In this document: in pieces, positions 1 through 8,307 of the stretch
How positions within the stretch are numbered: position 1 is the stretch's first letter
How the letters are laid out: every line of letters begins with the position of its first letter
Notes under the pieces: model-generated
What the model was told of the DNA's origin: nothing
Database searches by the model: none
The model's input: only the letters and a program-made list of their open reading frames with translations
From: Bacteroidales bacterium
GTDB taxonomy: Bacteria; Bacteroidota; Bacteroidia; Bacteroidales; UBA7960
Direction of reading: 5' to 3'
Length of the DNA: 64,000 nt
NCBI GenBank assembly: GCA_003550725.1
Contig: PUKZ01000095.1
Span: 1-64,000 of the forward strand
Made by a program: the position numbers and the translations under genes

Positions 1-2
1 AT

Positions 3-125
3 TTAGTAGTGCCTAATAAAAACTTGATAAAAAAGTTTGAAAAAATCAAGGCTGTGGTTCCGCCACCACAAAACTACGCATCAAGGGCTAAAATATTTGC
101 AATGTCGCTTTTAGCTTTGATTTAA
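3..125 (+). pseudogene. C-terminal tail of an ORF cut by the window edge; weakly resembles a type I restriction S-subunit segment
   Basis: Open frame 3 to TAA at 123-125: LVVPNKNLIKKFEKIKAVVPPPQNYASRAKIFAMSLLALI*. The 'VPNKNLIKKFEKI' part looks like the LPPKxLxxKFxxI segment of HsdS proteins. May be intact or a remnant; cannot be told from this window. Confidence 0.3.
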
Positions 126-139
126 TTTTTGAGAGTGTT

Positions 140-256
140 TTAATCTGTATTATATTTTTTATACTTTTCCATAACTTTATGGAGCGACTTCAAATATTTT
201 TTAACGCCCTTTTCGCTTGTTTTGTAGGTGCCTTCACCAAAGGCCGGAGGACGGTT
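140..256 (-). pseudogene. C-terminal remnant of a winged-helix (MarR/HTH-like) transcriptional regulator
   Basis: Manual minus-strand translation gives NRPPAFGEGTYKTSEKGVKKYLKSLHKVMEKYKKYNTD*, preceded in frame by a stop. The 'TYKTSEKGVKKYLKSL' pattern matches the wing/C-terminal helix of 'TYxLTxKGRxAFxxYLxxL' wHTH regulators. Confidence 0.35.
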
Positions 257-718
257 TTAAAAACCGGCAGTGATAATAATTTAATTTTTGTAGAGTTGGG
301 GTTTTGTGCTAAAACTAAGTTTTACAGTCATTTATAACAAAGTGGCTTAAAAATAATCTTTTATCAAAATATACTTTAACATGCCTTATTCCAAAGTATG
401 CCATCAAAAGCTGGTATAAGGCAGTGCGTTGGCCTGCCCAAACAGGCGGCGGCGAGGGCGTGAATTAAAAAATTTTAAGGAAAGCGCCGGCTTTCCGCAT
501 TAGGACACCCAAAAATAACAAATTATTCCTGATTATCAGTTTATTATATAGGTGTCCAAAAGAATGTGCAAAAAACAGGAAAAATTAAAATAAAATTCTT
601 TTTTAAAACAGTGTATTATATAAAAACATTTTAGTTTTTTAAATAATCTTCAAGCTATTCATTTTGAATCCAAAAATCACTTATTTAATAATTTTATAAT
701 TTTACAAAAGAAATTTAT

Positions 719-726
719 TATTTTTG
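719..726 (+). promoter_or_regulatory. Putative Bacteroidota -7 box (TATTTTTG) for efp
   Basis: Matches TAnnTTTG 31 bp upstream of the efp ATG at 757; no clear -33 TTTG at standard spacing. Confidence 0.4.
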
Positions 727-756
727 TGCCACAATTTAACATTTTCACATATTAAT

Positions 757-1323
757 ATGGCAACAACAGCAGATTTCAGAAATGGTTTATGCATAGAACA
801 TAATAACGAGCTTTACACGATTGTAGAGTTTCAGCACGTAAAACCCGGTAAAGGCGGTGCTTTTGTACGTACGAAACTAAAGAATTTGAAAACCGGAAAA
901 ATTTTACAAAACACTTTTAATGCCGGTGTAAAAATCAATATAGCAAGGGTTGAAAAACGACCTTACCAGTTTATTTACAAAGATGATACAGGATATCACT
1001 TTATGCATAATGAAACTTTCGAACAAGTTGTTATACAGGAGAATATAATAAATGCACCTGAATTAATTAAAGAAGGGCAGGAAGTAGAAATTACGTTTCA
1101 TGCCGATACCGAGACACCACTTATATGTGAACTTCCTCCATTTGTTGAACTGGAAATAACCTATACTGAGCCTGGTGTAAAAGGTGACACGGCAACCAAC
1201 ACGCTTAAGCCGGCAACCGTTGAGACAGGCGCAGTGGTTAATGTTCCGCTTTTTGTTAATACAGGTGAAAAAATAAAAGTTGATACCCGCACAAAAGAAT
1301 ATTCTGAACGCGCAAAAAAATAA
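757..1323 (+). CDS. efp: Elongation factor P
   Basis: [47 protein letters not shown], with C-terminal [22 protein letters not shown]. Start moved to ATG at 757 because the ORF-track start at 724 overlaps the -7 box. Confidence 0.95.
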   Translation: MATTADFRNGLCIEHNNELYTIVEFQHVKPGKGGAFVRTKLKNLKTGKILQNTFNAGVKINIARVEKRPYQFIYKDDTGYHFMHNETFEQVVIQENIINAPELIKEGQEVEITFHADTETPLICELPPFVELEITYTEPGVKGDTATNTLKPATVETGAVVNVPLFVNTGEKIKVDTRTKEYSERAKK

Positions 1324-1347
1324 TATTTAACGCTTAATTCACGAATA

Positions 1348-2274
1348 ATGCAATTCAATCCGAACCAGAAACTCAGTGCTATAGCTAAAATGATAAATGC
1401 TGAATTTGATGGTGACCCAGATTTTCTCATTAAAGGCATTAATGAGATACACAAGGTACAACATGGTGATATTACCTTTGTAGATCATCCGAAATATTAC
1501 GATAAAGCTCTAAAATCAAATGCTTCCACCATAATTATCAACAAAAAAATTAATCGCCCCAATGGTAAAGCACTTATATATTCAAATGATCCTTTTCGCG
1601 ATTTTGTAAAATTAATAAAAAAGTTTAGGCCATTCCAGCCGGCATCTTCAATAATAAGCCCTACAGCTACAATAGGTGAAGGAACTACAATTCAGCCAAA
1701 TGTTTTTGTTGGCAATCATGTAAAAATTGGCAAAAACTGCCTGATACATTCAAACACTTCTATTTATGACCATTCAATAATCGGTGATAATGTTATTATT
1801 CATTCGGGGGCTGTAATTGGCGCTGATGGTTTTTATTTCAAACGCAGGCCTGATTACCAGGACAAACTGGAAAGCGGCGGAAAAGTTGTTATTGAAGATC
1901 ATGTCGAAATAGGAGCCTGCTGCACGATCGACAGAGGCGTTACCGGAGATACAATAATTGGATGGGGATCAAAAATGGATAATCACATCCATATAGGCCA
2001 TGACTGCGAAATAGGGAAAAGATGTTTGTTTGCCGCACAGGTAGGTATATCTGGTTGTGTAACCGTTGAAGACGATGTGATTCTTTGGGGGCAGGTAGGC
2101 GTTCAAAAAGACCTTACAATAGGTAAAGGAGCTGTTGTGCTGGGACAATCAGGTATAGCAAAATCCTTAAAAGGAGGAACAGCCTATTTTGGCTCACCAG
2201 TACAAGAAGCCAGGAAAAAAATGAAGGAAATAGCAGCTTTAAAAAAACTGCCCGAAATATTTAAAAAATTATAG
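1348..2274 (+). CDS. LpxD-like UDP-3-O-(acyl)glucosamine N-acyltransferase (left-handed beta-helix hexapeptide protein)
   Basis: Many hexapeptide repeats (IGEGTTIQPNVFVGNHVKIGKNC...GAVIGADGFYF...GACCTIDRGVTGDTIIGWGSKMDNHIHIGHD). Linkage downstream of efp is common in Bacteroidota. Confidence 0.85.
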   Translation: MQFNPNQKLSAIAKMINAEFDGDPDFLIKGINEIHKVQHGDITFVDHPKYYDKALKSNASTIIINKKINRPNGKALIYSNDPFRDFVKLIKKFRPFQPASSIISPTATIGEGTTIQPNVFVGNHVKIGKNCLIHSNTSIYDHSIIGDNVIIHSGAVIGADGFYFKRRPDYQDKLESGGKVVIEDHVEIGACCTIDRGVTGDTIIGWGSKMDNHIHIGHDCEIGKRCLFAAQVGISGCVTVEDDVILWGQVGVQKDLTIGKGAVVLGQSGIAKSLKGGTAYFGSPVQEARKKMKEIAALKKLPEIFKKL

Positions 2275-2468
2275 TAACACTCAGTAATTAAATAAAATTT
2301 TTGAACAGGAAAATATACACTGAATAACAAATTAATAAGCCCCGTTCTTTTTAAAATGTTTTATACTATATGTAAATTTTCCTTGCAATTATTTAGCTGA
2401 TTTAATAATTTCGCAATTTTCACCTGGTAAATGAATTGTAGAAATAAGATAATTTTGATCAAAAAAAG

Positions 2469-2499
2469 TTTGTTATCATAAATATAATTATTTTCTTTG
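2469..2499 (+). promoter_or_regulatory. Putative promoter of acpP-fabF-rnc: TTTG (2469-2472), 19 nt, TTTCTTTG (2492-2499)
   Basis: Close to the Bacteroidota consensus TTTG-N19-TAnnTTTG, with one mismatch in the -7 box; 29 bp upstream of the acpP ATG. Confidence 0.5.
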
Positions 2500-2527
2500 C
2501 ATCTTGTTAAACTAAAAAATAGTTATC

Positions 2528-2764
2528 ATGTCAGATATCACTGCAAGAGTAAAAGCAATTATTGTTGACAAGCTTGGCGTAGATGAGAAAGAAGTAACTC
2601 CGGAAGCAAGCTTTACAAATGATTTAGGTGCTGATTCTTTAGACACCGTTGAACTTATCATGGAATTCGAGAAAGAATTTAATATCGCAATTCCTGATGA
2701 TGAAGCTGAAAAGATCAGTACTGTGGGCGAAGCTATTGCCTACATAGAAAACACAAACAAGTAG
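2528..2764 (+). CDS. acpP: Acyl carrier protein
   Basis: 78 aa with the phosphopantetheine motif [15 protein letters not shown]. Confidence 0.97.
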   Translation: MSDITARVKAIIVDKLGVDEKEVTPEASFTNDLGADSLDTVELIMEFEKEFNIAIPDDEAEKISTVGEAIAYIENTNK

Positions 2765-2781
2765 AACCTAAGAAGCTTTCA

Positions 2782-4035
2782 ATGAAACTTCGTAGAGTAG
2801 TAGTAACAGGTTTAGGCGCAATAACTCCTTTAGGGAATAATATCCCTGATTTATGGGATGGATTACTTAAAGGAGTTAGTGGCGCCTCACCCATAACCCG
2901 TTTTGATGTATCTAATTTCAAATCTAAATTTGCATGCCAGGTTAAGGGTTATAATGCCAAAGATCACTTCGATCGCAAAGAATTGCGCAAATATGACCTT
3001 TACGCACAATATGCCATGTTCGCAAGTGAAGAGGCACTGAAAGACTCAGGTCTTGATTTGGAAAAAATTGACCTTGACAAAGCGGGTGTAATATGGGGTA
3101 GTGGTATTGGAGGTCTAGACACATTTTTGCAGGAAATTAGTGATTATGCAAAAAGTGATGGCACACCAAGGTTTAGTCCGTTTTTTATCCCTAAAATGAT
3201 TGCAGATATTGCCGCAGGGCATATATCAATAAAATACGGGCTAAGAGGGCCTAATTTTACAACAATTTCGGCATGTGCTTCATCTGCTAATTCATTAGTA
3301 GATTCATTCAATTACATCAGATTGAATAAAGCTGATGTTTTTGTCACAGGAGGTTCGGAAGCTGCTGTTAACCCGGCAGGCGTTGGTGGTTTTAATGCAA
3401 TGAATGCCATTTCTGTAAGAAATGATGACCCTGCAACGGCATCAAGGCCATTCGACAGAGATCGTGACGGATTTGTGCTTGGTGAAGGTGGAGGAGCATT
3501 GATACTCGAAGAATTGGAACATGCAAAAAAACGTGGTGCAAAAATTTATGCTGAAGTCGTTGGCGGAGGCTTATCAGCCGATGCATATCACATAACAAGC
3601 CCCCACCCCGAAGGTGTTGGCGCAAAAAATGTTATGAAATATGCACTAGATGACGCAGGCCTAAAACCCGAAGATGTTGATCATATCAATACTCATGGTA
3701 CTTCAACTCCATTAGGAGATGTCGCAGAACCAAAAGCTATTGTAAATCTTTTTGGTGAACATGCCTACAAAATAAGCATAAACTCAACTAAATCAATGAT
3801 CGGACATCTGCTGGGTGCTGCCGGAGCCGTAGAAGCAATTGCAACTATCCTGGCAATTAAGCACGATATAATACCTCCAACAATAAATCACTTTAATCCT
3901 GACCCTAACATCGACCCAAAACTCGACTTTACTTTTAATGAAAGTAAAAAAAGAAAAGTTGATGTTGCCCTAAGTAATACATTTGGCTTTGGTGGTCATA
4001 ACGCTTCTTTGGTTTTTAAGAAGTTTACCGAATAA
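2782..4035 (+). CDS. fabF: Beta-ketoacyl-ACP synthase II
   Basis: MKLRRVVVTGLGAITPLGNN, catalytic SACASSANSL, NTHGTSTPLGD and KSMIGHLLGAAGAVE. Confidence 0.97.
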   Translation: MKLRRVVVTGLGAITPLGNNIPDLWDGLLKGVSGASPITRFDVSNFKSKFACQVKGYNAKDHFDRKELRKYDLYAQYAMFASEEALKDSGLDLEKIDLDKAGVIWGSGIGGLDTFLQEISDYAKSDGTPRFSPFFIPKMIADIAAGHISIKYGLRGPNFTTISACASSANSLVDSFNYIRLNKADVFVTGGSEAAVNPAGVGGFNAMNAISVRNDDPATASRPFDRDRDGFVLGEGGGALILEELEHAKKRGAKIYAEVVGGGLSADAYHITSPHPEGVGAKNVMKYALDDAGLKPEDVDHINTHGTSTPLGDVAEPKAIVNLFGEHAYKISINSTKSMIGHLLGAAGAVEAIATILAIKHDIIPPTINHFNPDPNIDPKLDFTFNESKKRKVDVALSNTFGFGGHNASLVFKKFTE

Positions 4036-4043
4036 ATCTTGTT

Positions 4044-4772
4044 TTGAGGTTACTGAAAAATATTTTTAATAAATATTGTGCTTCCGACAAAAAATTGATT
4101 GAAGCTATAAGTAATATTTTTGGGTTTACTCCTAAAAATATTGCCCCCTATAAATTAGCCTGCAAACATAAATCCGCAGCACAATATATTGCAAACGGCA
4201 ATAAAATCAGTAATGAAAGGCTTGAGTTCCTGGGTGATGCTGTTTTGGGATGTGTTGTGGCAGAATATCTTTTTAAAAAATTCCCCTATAAAGACGAAGG
4301 ATTTCTCACTGAAATAAGATCAAGAATAGTCAGTCGATCCAATTTAAATAACCTTTCCCGCAAATTAGGATTAAACAGGCTGATAAAAACACATGCCGGT
4401 GAAAATAAAACAAGTACATCAATACCGGGCGATGCTTTTGAAGCTTTTATAGGTGCAATATACCTTGACAAGGGTTATTCCTTTACAAAAGAAATTATAA
4501 TTAATAAAATTATCAATTGCCACCTTGATATCGACGAATTGATAACCACCGATACCAATTTCAAAAGCAAGCTTATTGAATGGGGCCAAAAAAATAAAAA
4601 AAATGTCTGTTTCAAACTAATTGAAGAAAAAGATCTTAATGGAAAATTTAAAAATTATATAGTTAATGCCATTGTTGATGAAACTGTTATGGGATCCGGA
4701 GAAAATTATTCTATAAAAGGTGCTGAACAAAATGCTGCTAAAGCTGCATGGAATAAAATTAACAACAAATAA
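4044..4772 (+). CDS. rnc: Ribonuclease III (apparent TTG start)
   Basis: NERLEFLGDAVLG signature, PGDAFEAFIGAIYLDKG, C-terminal dsRBD. No in-frame ATG in the N-terminal region. Confidence 0.93.
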   Translation: MRLLKNIFNKYCASDKKLIEAISNIFGFTPKNIAPYKLACKHKSAAQYIANGNKISNERLEFLGDAVLGCVVAEYLFKKFPYKDEGFLTEIRSRIVSRSNLNNLSRKLGLNRLIKTHAGENKTSTSIPGDAFEAFIGAIYLDKGYSFTKEIIINKIINCHLDIDELITTDTNFKSKLIEWGQKNKKNVCFKLIEEKDLNGKFKNYIVNAIVDETVMGSGENYSIKGAEQNAAKAAWNKINNK

Positions 4773-5170
4773 TTAATCCTAATTTATTTTTTGACACCTA
4801 AACAATTATAAGCTAAAATATTTTGACCCTTCTTTAGATAATCTTTCAATATTTTTTCTACATTACAAGTATTTTCCGGATAATAATATTGCCAAACTAT
4901 TGAATAATAAAAAAAAATAATTATTCTATAAAACTTATTTATTTTAATAAATAATTATGTTTTTAGCCTTATTTTTGTACAAAACCTCAACTATTCAAAT
5001 ACAAAACAAGTAATATATTTGCAATTATATAACTTTTTATGTATTTGAAACTTTAGATCTTATTCTATAGTTTTTCTAAACAGTTCATTGGCAAAATATA
5101 TTTTAATGATTTTGAGGCTTTTTTTGCCTCATTTTGCAAAGCCTGGGTAAAATTTTGGATAATATTAATC

Positions 5171-5626
5171 ATGGCAAAAAAATTACATCTAGATTTAAAA
5201 TACGTGCCCGAATTTGAAGTAATAGGTATATTTACAAGTCTTGTGGATTATCGGTTATGTTGGTTAATCAATAAGAATTTATCAAAAAAATTTCAAAAAA
5301 TAAATGATATCCGGCTTACTCCCTACAAATCAAAAAATAAAGAATATTTTTCATTGTTTGAGTATAAAAACCAGGATCTGGAGATCAAATATTACTTGCT
5401 GAAAAATTATAGCGGCCGGCAATTGTTATTGCCTGATAACAAAAGCCTTGATTATTTAATGCTATTAAAATCAAATGAAATAAGAATAGATATAAATGAA
5501 CTGATCTCTAAATTGCGCAATATACCTCAAATTGCTGCAGCTATATGGTTTAACGATTTAGACAAAATAAAAAACCTTAATGATGTTCTGTACGAATTTG
5601 AAACAGCCATGGTCAACCGGCCTTAA
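5171..5626 (+). CDS. IPExxxVDY family protein (unknown function)
   Basis: LKYVPEFEVIGIFTSLVDYRLCWLINKNL; small Bacteroidota-specific family, here next to rnc. Confidence 0.75.
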   Translation: MAKKLHLDLKYVPEFEVIGIFTSLVDYRLCWLINKNLSKKFQKINDIRLTPYKSKNKEYFSLFEYKNQDLEIKYYLLKNYSGRQLLLPDNKSLDYLMLLKSNEIRIDINELISKLRNIPQIAAAIWFNDLDKIKNLNDVLYEFETAMVNRP

Positions 5627-5734
5627 AACAATTAAACTGATTTAAACTATAAAGGCTTAATGGCTGAAAACAAAATAAAAGCTCTCAAATAATCTCATGC
5701 CGGCATCTTACGCCCGGCAACAAAAAAAACTAAA

Positions 5735-6505
5735 ATGGACAAACGACTGAAACTTTTTAAGCAACTACTAAATATAATGGATGACCTGAGAGAAAAGTGC
5801 CCCTGGGATAAAAAGCAAACCTATGAATCTCTCAGGCATTTAACAATAGAAGAAACCTATGAATTGGCTGATGCTATTATCGAAAATAATAGTGATGGAA
5901 TAAAAAAAGAGCTGGGTGACCTACTCCTGCACATCGTTTTTTATGCTAAAATAGGTTCTGAAACCGGCCATTTTGATATCACCGATGTGCTTCAAAGTAT
6001 ATGCGACAAACTTACAGAGCGACATCCCCATATATATGGCAATGTGAAGGTAACATCCGATGAGGAAGTAAAAAATAACTGGGAAAAGATAAAAATGAAA
6101 AACAGCTCCAAAAAAGTCCTGGCAGGTGTCCCAAACACTCTGCCCGCTATGGTAAAAGCATACAGGATACAAGATAAAGTTAAAGGTGTAGGATTTGATT
6201 GGGAGAAACCTGTACAGGTATGGGACAAAGTACAGGAAGAGCTCAACGAGCTGAAAAGCGTTGCCGAAAATAACGGATCAGAAAAGGATCTTGAAAACGA
6301 GTTTGGTGATTTACTTTTTGCACTGATAAATTATGCCAGATTTATTAATGTTAACCCCGAAAATGCACTGGAAAAAACTAACAAAAAATTTATAAAAAGA
6401 TTTGAATACCTTGAAAAGCAAGTTAAAGAATCAGGTAAAAATATGAAAAAAATGTCACTCAAAGAAATGGATGTCTTCTGGAATGAAGCAAAAAATAAAG
6501 AATAA
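5735..6505 (+). CDS. mazG: Nucleoside triphosphate pyrophosphohydrolase MazG
   Basis: LREKCPWDKKQTYESLRHLTIEETYELADAI, EELGDLLLHIVFYA, and a second MazG domain (EFGDLLFALINYAR). Confidence 0.95.
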   Translation: MDKRLKLFKQLLNIMDDLREKCPWDKKQTYESLRHLTIEETYELADAIIENNSDGIKKELGDLLLHIVFYAKIGSETGHFDITDVLQSICDKLTERHPHIYGNVKVTSDEEVKNNWEKIKMKNSSKKVLAGVPNTLPAMVKAYRIQDKVKGVGFDWEKPVQVWDKVQEELNELKSVAENNGSEKDLENEFGDLLFALINYARFINVNPENALEKTNKKFIKRFEYLEKQVKESGKNMKKMSLKEMDVFWNEAKNKE

Positions 6506-6804
6506 AACCGAAAAAAATTAACTATCAGGCTATAGCGTTTTTAATAGTCATATCAGGGAAACAGGACCGGGGGATTTTACTAAATTTATTTCTATACTCA
6601 CCAATAAAAAAATTTTGACTTACATACCTTTTAATTCACCAACAAATGTTATTATTCACAATAATACTAAGATTCAAATAGCAAGTGCAACACTTTTTAT
6701 AAAATTACCTAAAAACATTTGTATAAAAGAAAAAAAATAACGTTATTTGCACCTCAAAATTAAAGAAGTTGAATCAATTGACATAATTAAAAATATTTCG
6801 AAAA

Positions 6805-7041
6805 ATGCCCCGAGTTTGTCAAATCACAGGAAAAAAACCGATAGTGGGTAATCACGTATCCCACTCAAATATCAAAACTAAAAGAAGGTTCCTTCCTAAT
6901 TTGCAGGAAAAAAAATTTTTCATTCCGGAAGAAAACCGCTGGATAAAATTAAAAGTTTCTGCAAAAGCGATCCGCATGATAAATAAGAAAGGAATTTCTG
7001 CATGTCTTAAGGAAGCCAGAGAAAAAGGATATATTAAATAG
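6805..7041 (+). CDS. rpmB: 50S ribosomal protein L28
   Basis: MPRVCQITGKKPIVGNHVSHSNIKTKRRFLPNLQ. Confidence 0.97.
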   Translation: MPRVCQITGKKPIVGNHVSHSNIKTKRRFLPNLQEKKFFIPEENRWIKLKVSAKAIRMINKKGISACLKEAREKGYIK

Positions 7042-7062
7042 CTTTTATTATTATAAGTTATC

Positions 7063-7100
7063 AAAAAAGCGCTACCGGGAAATCCTGGTAGCGCTTTTTA
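7063..7100. terminator. Probable bidirectional intrinsic terminator between rpmB and the convergent porP/sprF-like gene
   Basis: AAAAAAGCGCTACCGGGA-AA-TCCTGGTAGCGCTTTTTA: 13-bp stem with one G:U pair, A-tract on one side and T-tract on the other. Confidence 0.85.
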
Positions 7101-7207
7101 ATTATACAAAAGATGATTACGAATCATTTTATACTTTTTTACGCCAAAATTTTAGTACTAAATCAGTGGCAAATTTATTCGTTGCCCCTGGCAAATACCT
7201 TACTATG

Positions 7208-8257
7208 CTAATTATATGGACTAACGGGACAGGGAATTGCTTCGCGTTCTCTTTTTCTTTCTCCCTGGTTAAATTGATATATTATTGATATTTCATGGCT
7301 ACCACCGGTTGAACCCAGCAGATTCGAAATAGTAAAATCATAACTATAACCAAAGCGAAAATCATCTGTTCTTAATGCTGCCATTAAAATTGCGGCATCA
7401 TTATTGAAAGTGCCATGTACAGGATTGTTAAAAACAGGTATTCCTCTGTAAAGCAGTCCAATTGAAACAGGTTCTTTAGTCCAATATGTTCCGATATCGA
7501 GTTGATTAAAAGGTCCTTGATTTTTATATAAAAAAGTAAAGGAAACACTTTCTTCGGTTACACCAGCTAAAGGGCTACTTATTTTAAACCTGTAACCACC
7601 ATAAAGTGATGTTTTTAACGGGATATTGCTTTCCTGGTTGGTCATAGACTGATCAGGTGTCATCAGGTGGTCGAAAGTAAAGCCCATCCATATATCCTGA
7701 TTATAGGCAATTAATGAAGCCGAAGCATCAAAATATCTCATAGATTCTAATGTCAGGGAGGTTTGTGATGTATTTGTAAGCCCGTCACCATCAAGAGATA
7801 GCTGATCACCAAAAACAAGCTTATTATAATCTATTGAACGCTGAGAATACAAAAAATGCAACCCCGGTCGTAAGGTCCAATTACGATTTGCTTTAAAATT
7901 ATACGAATACAAAATACCGGCATTAGTAGTTGCCAAATTAGCACTTCCGGCCTGATCTCGAAATAGCTGTATTCCTACTCCGCTATTGTAATCATGAAAA
8001 TAATGATCAAAACCAAAAGCATAACTTTCAAAAGTGCCCTGCAATTGAGGCCATTGATTACGGTAATTGAGGATTATCCGACTACCATCTGTACCTCCTG
8101 CAAAAGAAGGAGCAAGGAACATGGGTGCCGCATAAAATTGCGAAAACTGAATTGCCTGTGCATTCAATGGATTAGCAGAGCATATAATTGTAGTAGCGGC
8201 AATTAAACAAATTGCACGTAAAACAATATTTTTATTTTTAATCAAATATTTGCCCAT
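7208..8257 (-). CDS. PorP/SprF family type IX secretion system membrane protein
   Basis: AQAIQFSQFYAAPMFLAPSFAGGTDGSRIILNYRNQWPQLQGTFESYAFGFDHYFHDYNSGVGIQLFRDQAG...; directly downstream of a type B T9SS cargo gene. Confidence 0.92.
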   Translation of the reverse strand: MGKYLIKNKNIVLRAICLIAATTIICSANPLNAQAIQFSQFYAAPMFLAPSFAGGTDGSRIILNYRNQWPQLQGTFESYAFGFDHYFHDYNSGVGIQLFRDQAGSANLATTNAGILYSYNFKANRNWTLRPGLHFLYSQRSIDYNKLVFGDQLSLDGDGLTNTSQTSLTLESMRYFDASASLIAYNQDIWMGFTFDHLMTPDQSMTNQESNIPLKTSLYGGYRFKISSPLAGVTEESVSFTFLYKNQGPFNQLDIGTYWTKEPVSIGLLYRGIPVFNNPVHGTFNNDAAILMAALRTDDFRFGYSYDFTISNLLGSTGGSHEISIIYQFNQGERKREREAIPCPVSPYN

Positions 8258-8307
8258 GGCTAATTAATATTAGAAATATTTAAGAATCTTTTTAGTCATT
8301 TTATTTA

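Noticed and set aside
382-423. attC-like integron recombination site (TGCCTTATtCCA...TGGtATAAGGCA)
   Set aside because: The inverted repeat with a mismatch is real, but canonical GTTRRRY/RYYYAAC core sites are not present and there is no integrase or cassette array.
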